A stretch of 12,843 bases of DNA from Prosthecobacter sp. GTDB lineage: Bacteria; Verrucomicrobiota; Verrucomicrobiia; Verrucomicrobiales; Verrucomicrobiaceae. Under the pieces are notes generated by a model, which was not told the origin of the DNA, ran no database searches, and saw only the letters and a program-made list of their open reading frames with translations. The stretch's first letter is position 1; each line of letters opens with the position of its first letter. The stretch is from assembly GCA_025869455.1 (NCBI GenBank), contig JAOZVT010000363.1, positions 1 to 12,843 of the forward strand, written 5' to 3'. Shown here piece by piece: positions 1 through 11,765 of the stretch. Made by a program: the position numbers and the translations under genes.

Positions 1-11
1 AAAAATGAGGA

Positions 12-40
12 TTGACTGCATTCGCAACTTTTTGTTAAAA
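12..40 (+). promoter_or_regulatory. Weak candidate promoter upstream of the DUF1800 gene
   Basis: TTGACT at 12-17 matches five of six bases of the bacterial -35 consensus. It is followed after exactly 17 bases by TTAAAA at 35-40, which fits the -10 consensus poorly (three of six). If it is used, the transcript would start near position 47 and carry a leader of about 60 bases before the preferred ATG at 110. Chance matches of this quality are common, so this is only a suggestion. The left part of the intergenic region lies outside the window. Confidence 0.18.
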
Positions 41-109
41 CGAATTCTCTGCCCTTTTTTCGTTCAACCACGGGGAGATCCATCAGGCCCAACCTATTTC
101 CTTCAACTC

Positions 110-4927
<4,818 letters not shown>

Positions 4928-4960
4928 TCCCCCTTTGATAACCTGACCCTTTTCTGAGCC

Positions 4961-6676
4961 ATGAATCCCTTTCTCCGCAAGACAGTTGACCGCAGCAAGC
5001 CTAACCGTCGAGATTTCTTTCTTCAGACAGGTGCGGCGAGTTTGGGCGTGACCAGTATCGTCAATAGCCTAGCGCAATTAAAACTTGTCGGGGCGGCGGC
5101 GGCGCAAGGGGCTGGCAGCGATTACAAGGCGCTTGTCTGTGTGTTTCTCAATGGGGGCATGGATACCAACAATTTTCTCATTCCCATCTCGGGAGGATCT
5201 GGCACTGCACGCGCCCACTATGATAGTGGGCGGGGTGTACCGACCTATGCGGGAGGAACAGGAGGCATTGCCGTGCCGATCTCAGACATAAATTCAGCAG
5301 GCACTGGCATCTCACCCGATAATCCAGCAAGTGAGTATGAACATGCGGCTGGTTACATTCCGGCAGATGGCAATGGTAACCGTTTGGGTCTTCATCCTGG
5401 AGCGACTCATCTAAAGACCATCTTCGATGCGGGTGACCTAGCCTTTGTTTGTAATGTGGGTTCACTCACGCAGCCAGATGTCACACGGGCCAATTATTCG
5501 AGCCTGCCAGCTTCTCAAAAACCTCCGCAGCTTTTTTCTCACTCGGACCAACAGGTCCAGTGGCAGTCCTCACTACCTGGTAAACCCTTCACCAGTGGCT
5601 GGGGTGGGCGTGTCGCTGACATTCTGGATGGCATCCACAATGTGGATCCGGAGAGTCTTTCCATGAGCGTCTCTGTGAATGGTGTCAATAGTTTCCAAAA
5701 AGGCATCCAGCAACAGCCTTACGTGATGGGCAGCACGGGGGTCTCATCCTATAGCGGTTATGGCTCCCCTTACAGCAGCGCGCTATCAAACACGAGCGTT
5801 CAGCCGTTCTCTGGTTATGATCCGTTCTTAGATAGTAATTATGTGACCTCCGGAGGTAATATGAATGCGGGGAGGCGGTTGCAAGCTTTTGAGCAGATGA
5901 TGGCGATGAGCCACGCGAACCTCTTTGATCAAGGCTACGTCAATGTAGCTAAAAATGCACGTGTAACAGAAGGCCTGGTAGGCAGCGCATTGGCGCTCAC
6001 CGACACGGGTAGCGGAACCACGTCTCTCGATACCTTTTTCACCAATGCTTTTGATGGCACTGGCTTGAATAGCAGCACCGAGGACTTCGCCCGCCAGCTA
6101 AAAATGGTGGCTCGGCTGATCATCGGAAACACTGTGTTGAATAACAAACGCCAGATCTTTTTTGTGCAGCTAGGCGGCTGGGACACGCACACTTCTCAGA
6201 TCCCTGTTTTAAACAATGCCGCTAGATCTGATCAGGGATATTACAAACTGATCCGTCTGCTTTCCTGTTCACTCAAAGGATTCTATGACAGTGTCAACAG
6301 CGTCCCAGGATTGTGGAATGACGTCATGGCTTTCACAGCTTCGGACTTCACTCGTACCTTAACACCTAACAAGACGGATGAAACGGGCGGGTCGGATCAT
6401 GGCTGGGGAGGACATATGATGGTCATGGGAGGAAACGTAAAAGGCAAACGTATCTATGGTACCTTTCCGAATCTCACTGCCAATGGGGGCATTGACGTAC
6501 AGGGCAATCGTGGGCGCTGGATTCCTTCCACCTCGGTGGATCAATACTCGGCAGTGATTGCCAAGTGGTTCGGTGTTAGTCCTCAACAAATGAGCGCCGT
6601 TTTCCCGAACTTGTCCCGATTCACCGATCCATTTACTCCGGAAGCGAAGCTCGGTTTTGTGGACGAGACAGTTTGA
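4961..6676 (+). CDS. Tat-exported DUF1501 protein
   Basis: This 571-residue protein belongs to the DUF1501 family, which is placed in the alkaline phosphatase/sulfatase-like superfamily; its substrate is unknown. The N-terminus carries a twin-arginine signal (NRRDFFLQTGAASLG, Arg16-Arg17), a hydrophobic stretch and AAAAQG near 45-50 as a likely cleavage region, so export in folded form is expected. Family motifs are VFLNGGMDTNNF (Asp68), LFSHSDQQVQWQ, a QLGGWDTHTSQ motif with Asp408 and His410, and GGSDHGWGGH with Asp479, His480 and His485. By analogy with the superfamily, these Asp/His residues are the candidate metal ligands (inference). The gene starts 33 bp after the DUF1800 stop on the same strand, a pairing common in Verrucomicrobiota and Planctomycetota, so co-transcription and joint function are likely. 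No Shine-Dalgarno precedes the ATG. Confidence 0.9.
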   Translation: MNPFLRKTVDRSKPNRRDFFLQTGAASLGVTSIVNSLAQLKLVGAAAAQGAGSDYKALVCVFLNGGMDTNNFLIPISGGSGTARAHYDSGRGVPTYAGGTGGIAVPISDINSAGTGISPDNPASEYEHAAGYIPADGNGNRLGLHPGATHLKTIFDAGDLAFVCNVGSLTQPDVTRANYSSLPASQKPPQLFSHSDQQVQWQSSLPGKPFTSGWGGRVADILDGIHNVDPESLSMSVSVNGVNSFQKGIQQQPYVMGSTGVSSYSGYGSPYSSALSNTSVQPFSGYDPFLDSNYVTSGGNMNAGRRLQAFEQMMAMSHANLFDQGYVNVAKNARVTEGLVGSALALTDTGSGTTSLDTFFTNAFDGTGLNSSTEDFARQLKMVARLIIGNTVLNNKRQIFFVQLGGWDTHTSQIPVLNNAARSDQGYYKLIRLLSCSLKGFYDSVNSVPGLWNDVMAFTASDFTRTLTPNKTDETGGSDHGWGGHMMVMGGNVKGKRIYGTFPNLTANGGIDVQGNRGRWIPSTSVDQYSAVIAKWFGVSPQQMSAVFPNLSRFTDPFTPEAKLGFVDETV

Positions 6677-6694
6677 GTAGCGCACACTGGTGTC

Positions 6695-7303
6695 ATGCCT
6701 TCGTTACCCAAGCGCTCTGGCCCCTATCTGCTCACGCTCTTATTAGTCGTGTTGGGCATCCTGACTTATTGGATGTTGAGCGTGCTCAATGACCCGGCCA
6801 TTCAGCAGGCGGTGAAGAAAAATAAATTAACCCAAGCACCGCGTCAGCCAGAGCAGGAGGCCCCCCTCCTGCCTTCGCCATCAGCGGCAGCCAGCACGGC
6901 CACAGACCCGGTCATTCTTGATATGCATCAAGAGATGATCCGTGAGGACACGCCTCCTGAACGCGAGCTTGAGATTATTCAGGATCTCATTGCCCAAAAC
7001 CAGCGTGCGCTGGGTCCCGGCTCATTCGGAGATAACAACGACATCACCCGCGCTTTGGTTGGTGATTCGGGCGACGGCATTTGGTTGCCACGCCAGTCCC
7101 CACGCATTCGCGAGGGGCAATTGCTGGACCGTTGGGGCACGCCCTATTGGTTCCACGCCAATGGGGCCAACCAGCTAGAAATCCGTTCCGCAGGTCCTGA
7201 TCGGGACTTGTTCAACTCTGATGACATCATTCTGAATGGTAGCCCCGCAGGTTACGGGGCTACTCCAGCGGAAGTCACTCCTGAGGCTTCCCGGAAACTC
7301 TAG
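6695..7303 (+). CDS. Membrane-anchored protein with a GspG-like (pseudopilin) C-terminal domain
   Basis: This 202-residue protein begins 18 bp after the DUF1501 stop and is probably the last gene of that operon. Residues 11-31 form one hydrophobic segment (YLLTLLLVVLGILTYWML) after a short basic N-terminus, so most of the protein should face outward. A Pro/Ala/Gln-rich linker (about 45-72) leads to a charged helical stretch (about 80-105) and then to a C-terminal region resembling the end of type II secretion major pseudopilin GspG: LLDRWGTPYWFH (143-154), IRSAGPDRD (163-171) and NSDDI (174-178). In GspG this last region is the calcium-binding loop. The classical prepilin-peptidase site (Gly followed by Phe-Thr-Leu-Ile-Glu) is absent, so it is not an ordinary pseudopilin. 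A role as envelope partner of the DUF1800/DUF1501 proteins is inferred from position only. Confidence 0.72.
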   Translation: MPSLPKRSGPYLLTLLLVVLGILTYWMLSVLNDPAIQQAVKKNKLTQAPRQPEQEAPLLPSPSAAASTATDPVILDMHQEMIREDTPPERELEIIQDLIAQNQRALGPGSFGDNNDITRALVGDSGDGIWLPRQSPRIREGQLLDRWGTPYWFHANGANQLEIRSAGPDRDLFNSDDIILNGSPAGYGATPAEVTPEASRKL

Positions 7304-7332
7304 CCTGGGACCACCCAGGCATCCTGCCTGGG
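7303..7332. repeat. Triple-arm inverted repeat with two alternative hairpins
   Basis: GCCTGGG at 7303-7309 pairs perfectly with CCCAGGC at 7314-7320 across a 4-base loop. The same CCCAGGC can instead pair with a second GCCTGGG at 7326-7332 across a 5-base loop, so the two hairpins exclude each other. The first arm begins on the last base of the stop codon of the GspG-like gene. The block lies between convergent genes. Confidence 0.7.
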
Positions 7333-7335
7333 TCT

Positions 7336-7356
7336 GAACAGCCGAGACGGCTGTTC
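7336..7356. repeat. Perfect 9-bp inverted repeat between convergent genes (REP-like or terminator-like)
   Basis: GAACAGCCG (7336-7344) and CGGCTGTTC (7348-7356) are exact reverse complements around a 3-base AGA spacer. The hairpin lies between the convergent ends of the GspG-like gene (7303) and proS (7385). On neither strand is it followed directly by a run of T, so it is not a textbook intrinsic terminator. It might still help to end transcription from both sides. From memory, similar GC-rich palindromes are scattered between genes in Verrucomicrobiota genomes, which would make it a dispersed REP-like repeat; that was not tested here. Confidence 0.65.
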
Positions 7357-7384
7357 TCCATAAAAATGAGTTTTCGGAAGTCAC

Positions 7385-8899
7385 TCAATAGCTCTTGGCA
7401 AACACCACGCGCTTTTGGCTTGGCTTGCCTGTCAGGAAGCACTTCCCTTCTTCGGCAAACTCGTCACTGAGCGGCACGCAGCGGATGGTGACCTTCATGT
7501 CTTTGGCAATCTTGTCTTCTTCTTCATTGCTGCCAGCCCAGTGCATGAGGGCGAATCCGCCAGGCCCCTCTTCTGCAAAGAACGCCTGGAATTCTTCCAG
7601 TGTCTCCAGCTTCTTCATGTTTGCATCCCGCATTTCCGTGGCGCGCTTCAGCAGGGAATCCTGAATCTCCTGAAGCAATTCGGTCACGTTTTGCAGGAAG
7701 TCTTCCTTCGGCACAAATTCCTTGGCCTTTGGTCCCAGGTCACGACGGCATACAGCGACACTGCGGCTCGTGATATCACGAGGCCCCATTTCGATGCGTA
7801 ATGGCACACCCTTTTTGATCCATTCCCAGTTCTTTGCGCCGCCTTGCAGGTCGCGCTTGTCCACATGCACACGCAGGGGCTCACCGCCGAAGCTCTGGGC
7901 TCTGAGGGTCTTCGCCAATGCCTCGCAGGCATCCACCACTTCCTGGCGTGTATCGGGTTTGGGGGTGATGGGCAAAATCACGATCTGGCTCGGTGCCACG
8001 CGTGGTGGCATGATCACGCCATCGTCGTCACCATGCGCCATGATCAGCGTTCCGATCAATCGGGTGCTCATGCCCCAGCTTGTGGTGTGGGCAAACTGAC
8101 GGGTGTTATCACGGCCCAGGAACTGAATGTTGGCGGCCTTAGCAAAATTCTGCCCGAGGTAATGCGAGGTCCCGGCTTGGATGGCCTTTTTATCCTGAAC
8201 CATGGCTTCTACCGTGTAGGTATCCACCGCGCCAGGGAAACGCTCGTTCTCGGTCTTCACCCCAGGGATCACGGGAATGGCCAAATGATTGCACAAGAAG
8301 TCGGTATAGACTCTGTGCATCAGTTTCGTTTCTTCCACGGCTTCTTCTTCGGTTTCATGGGCGGTGTGGCCTTCCTGCCAGAGGAATTCGGCCGTACGCA
8401 GGAACAGACGTGGACGCATTTCCCAGCGCATGACGTTGGCCCACTGATTGATCAGCAGGGGCAGGTCACGATAGCTCTGTACCCAGCGGGCAAAGGCGGC
8501 ACCGATGATGGTCTCAGAAGTCGGGCGGATCACATAAGGCTCCTCCAGCTTGCCCGAAGGGATCATCTTGGTCGTGCCATCAGGCTGCTTTTGAGCTTCC
8601 AGGCGATGATGCGTGACGACGGCACACTCTGTGGCAAAGCCTTCCGCATGCTGCGCTTCCTTCTCCAGGTAGCTCAGAGGAATCAGCAGGGGGAAGTAGG
8701 CATTCACATGCCCGGTTTCCTTGAACTTTACGTCCAATTGCTTCTGGATGTTTTCCCACAGTCCGTAGCCCCAAGGCTTGATGACCATGCAGCCACGCAC
8801 CTCGGAATTTTCAGCCATGTCCGCAGCGCGGACAACTTGCTGGTACCACTCAGGAAAATCTTTCTCGCGGGTTGGGGAAATAGCGGATGCTTGGCTCAT
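7385..8899 (-). CDS. proS: Prolyl-tRNA synthetase, type 3 (archaeal/eukaryote-like)
   Basis: This 504-residue class II aminoacyl-tRNA synthetase charges tRNA-Pro with proline in the cytoplasm. The catalytic domain shows GCMVIKPWGYGLWE (37-50), IRPTSET (124-130), motif 2 (RTAEFLWQEGHTAH, 168-181) and motif 3 (HTTSWGMSTR, 271-280). The anticodon-binding domain covers about 305-400 (KGVPLRIEMGPRD at 363-375). The C-terminal domain ends in Ala-Lys-Ser-Tyr, the terminal tyrosine typical of this class. The length fits type 3; the larger E. coli-type enzyme with its editing insertion is clearly different. Three of the four cysteines expected for the structural zinc site appear missing: HWAGSNEEED (453-462) has none, and only Cys487 remains in KCFLTGKPS. 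The gene lies 48 bp downstream of the PIN gene and ends convergently with the GspG-like gene. No T-box leader or Shine-Dalgarno is seen. Confidence 0.96.
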   Translation of the reverse strand: MSQASAISPTREKDFPEWYQQVVRAADMAENSEVRGCMVIKPWGYGLWENIQKQLDVKFKETGHVNAYFPLLIPLSYLEKEAQHAEGFATECAVVTHHRLEAQKQPDGTTKMIPSGKLEEPYVIRPTSETIIGAAFARWVQSYRDLPLLINQWANVMRWEMRPRLFLRTAEFLWQEGHTAHETEEEAVEETKLMHRVYTDFLCNHLAIPVIPGVKTENERFPGAVDTYTVEAMVQDKKAIQAGTSHYLGQNFAKAANIQFLGRDNTRQFAHTTSWGMSTRLIGTLIMAHGDDDGVIMPPRVAPSQIVILPITPKPDTRQEVVDACEALAKTLRAQSFGGEPLRVHVDKRDLQGGAKNWEWIKKGVPLRIEMGPRDITSRSVAVCRRDLGPKAKEFVPKEDFLQNVTELLQEIQDSLLKRATEMRDANMKKLETLEEFQAFFAEEGPGGFALMHWAGSNEEEDKIAKDMKVTIRCVPLSDEFAEEGKCFLTGKPSQKRVVFAKSY

Positions 8900-8947
8900 G
8901 TTCGGGAATGCACAGTAAGAGCATTCAGCGACTGGTCAATGAGGGCG

Positions 8948-9373
8948 TCAGAGGGAACGACAATCCTTCAAGAATTGCAATGGTTCACAAATCGCCAGGA
9001 GATATAGGCCAACCAGCTTTTTAAGATGCTCATCATAAGTCACAAGATGGGTAGCATCACCATTGAGCGCCGTTAGGAGGAAAGCGACATCGTCAGAATC
9101 TTCAGGGTAGTAGCGGAGATGAAAGAATTCGATTTCCACCCATTCTCCAAGAAAGCGAAGGAGACTCAGGAACTGACGGATGTCTTCTTTGGCGACTCCA
9201 TGTTCCAACAACTTCTCAGCATATTCGATGGCGATGTCATGCGAATAAAGAAAGGTGAACTCCCCAGCCTCCCAGCGCGAGAATATCTCCACATTAGGAC
9301 TCTCTGGATGGCGACTGCGCCGTGAAGCCAGCAACACATTGGTATCCAGCACTACTCGCAGAGACTCTTCCAT
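8948..9373 (-). CDS. PIN-domain protein, putative toxin ribonuclease
   Basis: This 141-residue protein looks like a single PIN domain of the toxin type (COG1569-like). Such proteins are Mg-dependent ribonucleases that usually act as toxins restrained by a partner encoded just upstream. The expected acidic positions are present: Asp10 in VVLDTNVLLAS, Glu50 in HDIAIEYAEKLLE, Asp94/Asp95 in EDSDDVAFLLTAL and Asp114 in LVTYDEHL. The C-terminus ends with EPLQFLK, common in this group. Its ATG follows immediately after the TGA of the upstream gene (TGAATG), so translation is probably coupled. There is no Shine-Dalgarno, which supports coupling. The RNA target cannot be read from the sequence. Confidence 0.85.
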   Translation of the reverse strand: MEESLRVVLDTNVLLASRRSRHPESPNVEIFSRWEAGEFTFLYSHDIAIEYAEKLLEHGVAKEDIRQFLSLLRFLGEWVEIEFFHLRYYPEDSDDVAFLLTALNGDATHLVTYDEHLKKLVGLYLLAICEPLQFLKDCRSL

Positions 9374-9658
9374 TCAGAGCTGTTGGCTAATGCGCTGATG
9401 AACTTGACCCAGCATGATGAATGCTTGATCTCGGGTTATACCCTTCGCTTTCATCTTCCGCCCTTCCTCAAAGGCTTCCTGAACAAGACTACGCGCCTCA
9501 GAACTGCTCCGCTTTGCACGCCAAGCCTCCAGGTCCACTTGATGCTGGATGAAACCAAGCATCCGGTCCTGGAGATCAGGTATGGTGGATGCCTGTTCTT
9601 CCAGTTCAGGAGTGAGTTTGAGTACCAACATGATTTTCAGGGGCAGGTCTTCTCTCAT
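9374..9658 (-). CDS. Putative antitoxin paired with the PIN-domain gene
   Basis: This 94-residue, charged, mostly helical-looking protein is encoded directly upstream of the PIN gene with zero spacing (TGAATG). The position and size are those of an antitoxin of a type II module. The N-terminal MLVLKLTPELEEQAS resembles the short strand plus helix that opens several antitoxin DNA-binding domains, and the rest (SEARSLVQEAFEEGRKMKAKG, in two segments) would be the toxin-binding part. I do not recognise a named family. Two starts are possible: the ATG at 9658, or the ATG at 9631 (residue 10), which places the mature-looking LVLKLTPELEE at the very N-terminus. Neither has a Shine-Dalgarno. A palindrome overlaps or precedes the start, as expected for an autoregulated module. 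Confidence 0.68.
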   Translation of the reverse strand: MREDLPLKIMLVLKLTPELEEQASTIPDLQDRMLGFIQHQVDLEAWRAKRSSSEARSLVQEAFEEGRKMKAKGITRDQAFIMLGQVHQRISQQL

Positions 9659-9670
9659 TCATGCATGAGA
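9653..9670. promoter_or_regulatory. Palindrome at the antitoxin start, possible operator
   Basis: TCATGCATGA at 9659-9668 is a perfect 10-bp palindrome. An overlapping pair of arms, TCTCAT (9653-9658) and ATGAGA (9665-9670), gives a second symmetry. It covers the ATG at 9658 and lies 22-39 bases before the alternative ATG at 9631. Toxin-antitoxin modules often repress themselves through such sites, so an operator role is plausible but not shown. Confidence 0.28.
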
Positions 9671-9715
9671 AAAGACTTTTTACAGCATTGAGTCTAATGG
9701 CAGCTTCGGTTCGTA

Positions 9716-10786
9716 TCAAGCCCAGGCTTTCCGCAGCAAGCGTAGGAAATTTCCGTGCATGATGCCTTCGATGTCGGTCTGCGTGTAGCCACGCTTGGCC
9801 AAGATATCAGGAATGCGCGCCAGATCGGCAATCGTATCCAGATCCTCAGGAGTCTGCTCAATGCCGTAACCACCGTCCAAATCTGTGCCAATGCCGGAGT
9901 GGAGTGCATTTCCGGCGAGTTGGCAGATGTGGTCAATGTGGTCGCACATGACTTCCAGCTTGAGTCCCATTTCCTGAGGGGTCGTTTTTCCGCGCACCCA
10001 GCCTGGCACCATCATCCACGCATCCAGGGCAGCACCGATAACGGCCCCACGCTCGATCAGGGCTTTGATTTGATCATCGCTGAATTGGCGGACATCCGGC
10101 ACGAGAGCCCGACAGTTGCTGTGGCTGGCCCAGATGGTTCCCTGGAAAAGATCCAGGGCCTGCCAGAAGCAGCCATCGGATAGATGGGTCACATCTAGAA
10201 TCATCCCCAGACGATCCATTTCCTGGATGAGTTCCTTGCCTCCCGCAGGCAAGCCGCCCACTTGATCATGCCCCAAGGCGTAGCGGCACACGCCATAATG
10301 GGCAGGCCCCATCGCCCGCAATCCCTGCTCCCAGTGCCTCTCCAAGTGCCCGACACTGCGGATGCTATCTGCCCCTTCTAAACTCAGGATGTAACCAATG
10401 GGTTTGTCGTCATTCGTCTTTCCATCTGTCCACAGATTGATCATTGCCTCCAAGCCGCGTAGATCGGTGATCTGGCGCATGTGCCCGTCTTCCTCCATGG
10501 CGCGATACCAGGCGAGTTGCCCCTGAGTCTGAGCGTAGGCCTGCTCAGGAGACATCCAGTTGGCCATGGGGCGTGCGCCCACCATGCAGCCTGCTAGCTG
10601 GGTGGCCACACACAGTCCCATTTCGGTTTTCCGCATCTCAGGAAAGGCGGTGGTTCCTGCTGCGCGGCCTTTGATATCCGTCATGCCTTTCTCGCGTCGG
10701 CGAATCTCATGCACGGGCAGGCGCAGATCGCGATTGTATTCCAGAGCATTGAGGCTGAGATCCAGATGGGCGTCGAAGGTGAGCAT
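9716..10786 (-). CDS. Membrane dipeptidase-like metallopeptidase (peptidase M19)
   Basis: This 356-residue protein belongs to the M19 (renal dipeptidase) family, amidohydrolase-fold enzymes that hydrolyse dipeptides with a two-zinc centre. The metal-ligand pattern is complete: FDAHLDL (His7, Asp9), LEGAD (Glu137), DVTHLSD (His201), ASHSNCRAL (His222) and GTDLDGG (Asp302 or Asp304). I chose the ATG at 10786 because the HxD motif normally sits within the first few residues. The open frame extends to an ATG at 10912, but that extra 42-codon part runs through the REPIN-like repeat and looks non-coding. There is no signal peptide at the chosen start, so a cytoplasmic location is likely. The gene is divergent from panB and is followed 57 bp later by the antitoxin gene. 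The in vivo substrate is not evident. Confidence 0.9.
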   Translation of the reverse strand: MLTFDAHLDLSLNALEYNRDLRLPVHEIRRREKGMTDIKGRAAGTTAFPEMRKTEMGLCVATQLAGCMVGARPMANWMSPEQAYAQTQGQLAWYRAMEEDGHMRQITDLRGLEAMINLWTDGKTNDDKPIGYILSLEGADSIRSVGHLERHWEQGLRAMGPAHYGVCRYALGHDQVGGLPAGGKELIQEMDRLGMILDVTHLSDGCFWQALDLFQGTIWASHSNCRALVPDVRQFSDDQIKALIERGAVIGAALDAWMMVPGWVRGKTTPQEMGLKLEVMCDHIDHICQLAGNALHSGIGTDLDGGYGIEQTPEDLDTIADLARIPDILAKRGYTQTDIEGIMHGNFLRLLRKAWA

Positions 10787-10839
10787 GGGAGTGGATTCAA
10801 ACGTGGCGAGAAATGATTTTTGTGCGCCAAGATATGATC

Positions 10840-10929
10840 CCGAACTCCGCGATTGATCACGGCCAGCGGCTGTAAATCCTGGCCTCAGGCTTTTTTTGCC
10901 GCTGTCTCGCACTGAATCGCGGAATCCGG
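10840..10929. repeat. REPIN-like element: two inverted repeat copies around a nested hairpin
   Basis: The left arm at 10840-10854 (CCGAACTCCGCGATT) and the right arm at 10915-10929, read on the minus strand as CCGGATTCCGCGATT, match at 13 of 15 positions in inverted orientation. Inside them, CAGCGGC (10864-10870) and GCCGCTG (10898-10904) form a perfect 7-bp inverted repeat. Between these lies a short CCTG/CAGG hairpin (10879-10888) followed by seven T (10891-10897). The left copy extends to 10862 and is identical over 23 bases to a copy at the panB end. The element lies in the 208-bp divergent region between the dipeptidase and panB. Two inverted copies of a short palindromic repeat with a spacer is the architecture called REPIN when mobilised by a RAYT transposase. 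Confidence 0.6.
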
Positions 10930-10994
10930 GATGATACGAAAAGGGCTAGTCATTTGACCTGAGGCAGACTCCAGCGAATGGTCTCAGGACAACC

Positions 10995-11765
10995 ATGCTG
11001 ACTTCCCTCCCCGATCTGCGGCTGAAAAAACAAGCCGATGAACGCGTGACCGTCCTAACGGCCTATGATTACCCCACCGCCCGCCTGCTGGATGAAGCGG
11101 GTGTGGATCTCCTGCTCGTGGGGGATTCCCTGGGCATGGTCGTCCTAGGTATGCCTGACACCACGGGAGTGACCCTGGACATGATGCTCCACCACACCGC
11201 CGCAGTTCGCCGGGGCGTGAAACGTGCGCCCATCATCTCTGATCTACCCTTCCACACCTACGATACGCCGGAGCAAGCCTTGGCAAATGCACGCCTGCTC
11301 ATGGCAGCGGGAGCCGATGCGGTGAAATTGGAGGGAGGGGTTCCTTTCATTCCGCAAATCCGCGCCATCATTGAGGCAGGCATCCCCTTTGTCGGTCACA
11401 TAGGCATGTTGCCGCAGAGCGTCGTCGTCGAGGGCGGTTATAAAAAGAAGGGGAAAACGCCAGCTCAGGCGGAGCAACTGTTGGCAGATGCCCTGGCCCT
11501 GGATGCTGCTGGAGCCTGCGCCATCGTTTTGGAAAGCATGGTGCCCGAAGTCGCCACGGAGATCACCCGCCAAGTGAAAGCGACGACGATCGGCATCGGA
11601 GCTGGCTCTGGGACAGATGCCCAAGTCCTGGTCACGCCTGACCTCATCGGTAGCTTCCCCTGGTTCCGCCCGCCTTTTGCCAAGGCGCATGCGGATGTCG
11701 CTAGCGAAATCCAGCGGGCGGTTAGCGAATGGATGCAGGGTGTTAAATCCGAACTCCGCGATTGA
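10995..11765 (+). CDS. panB: 3-methyl-2-oxobutanoate hydroxymethyltransferase
   Basis: PanB adds a hydroxymethyl group from 5,10-methylenetetrahydrofolate to alpha-ketoisovalerate, giving ketopantoate in the pantothenate/CoA pathway in the cytoplasm. The 256 residues match the usual length of a TIM-barrel PanB. Recognisable motifs are LTAYDYPTA (21-29), VGDSLGMV (42-49, metal ligand Asp44), DLPFHTY (83-89, Asp83), VKLEGG (110-115), GHIGMLPQSV (134-143) and the catalytic Glu180 in VLESMVP. The GAG..TDGQ-type loop reads GAGSGTDAQ, a mild variation. The start at 10995 is supported by AGGA at 10986-10989, five bases upstream, the only convincing Shine-Dalgarno in the window. TTGACC at 10954 could be part of a promoter, but no good -10 follows. 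No panC or panD is adjacent. The last codons (Ser-Glu-Leu-Arg-Asp-stop) lie inside a repeat copy. Confidence 0.97.
   Translation: MLTSLPDLRLKKQADERVTVLTAYDYPTARLLDEAGVDLLLVGDSLGMVVLGMPDTTGVTLDMMLHHTAAVRRGVKRAPIISDLPFHTYDTPEQALANARLLMAAGADAVKLEGGVPFIPQIRAIIEAGIPFVGHIGMLPQSVVVEGGYKKKGKTPAQAEQLLADALALDAAGACAIVLESMVPEVATEITRQVKATTIGIGAGSGTDAQVLVTPDLIGSFPWFRPPFAKAHADVASEIQRAVSEWMQGVKSELRD

Noticed and set aside
5..109. Start of the DUF1800 protein at the ATG at position 5.
   Set aside because: It would put 35 residues in front of a good signal peptide and leaves only four bases to judge a ribosome binding site. The ATG at 110 gives a normal secretory N-terminus.
7844..9007. A 387-codon plus-strand open frame opposite proS.
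   Set aside because: It lies antisense to an unmistakable prolyl-tRNA synthetase and runs on into the PIN gene. Its translation shows no recognisable domain, and long antisense frames are common opposite codon-biased genes.
9674..9700. AGACT/AGTCT inverted repeat downstream of the dipeptidase as a terminator on the minus strand.
   Set aside because: The stem is only five base pairs around a long loop. A short T run follows on the minus strand, but the stability is too low to call it.
10879..10897. The CCTG/CAGG hairpin with T7 as a stand-alone intrinsic terminator on the plus strand.
   Set aside because: The stem is four base pairs and no plus-strand gene ends upstream. It is better explained as the interior of the REPIN-like element.
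10787..10912. N-terminal extension of the dipeptidase to an upstream ATG at 10912.
   Set aside because: The 42 extra residues are low in hydrophobic pattern, run through the REPIN-like repeat, and would displace the HxD metal motif from its usual place near the N-terminus.
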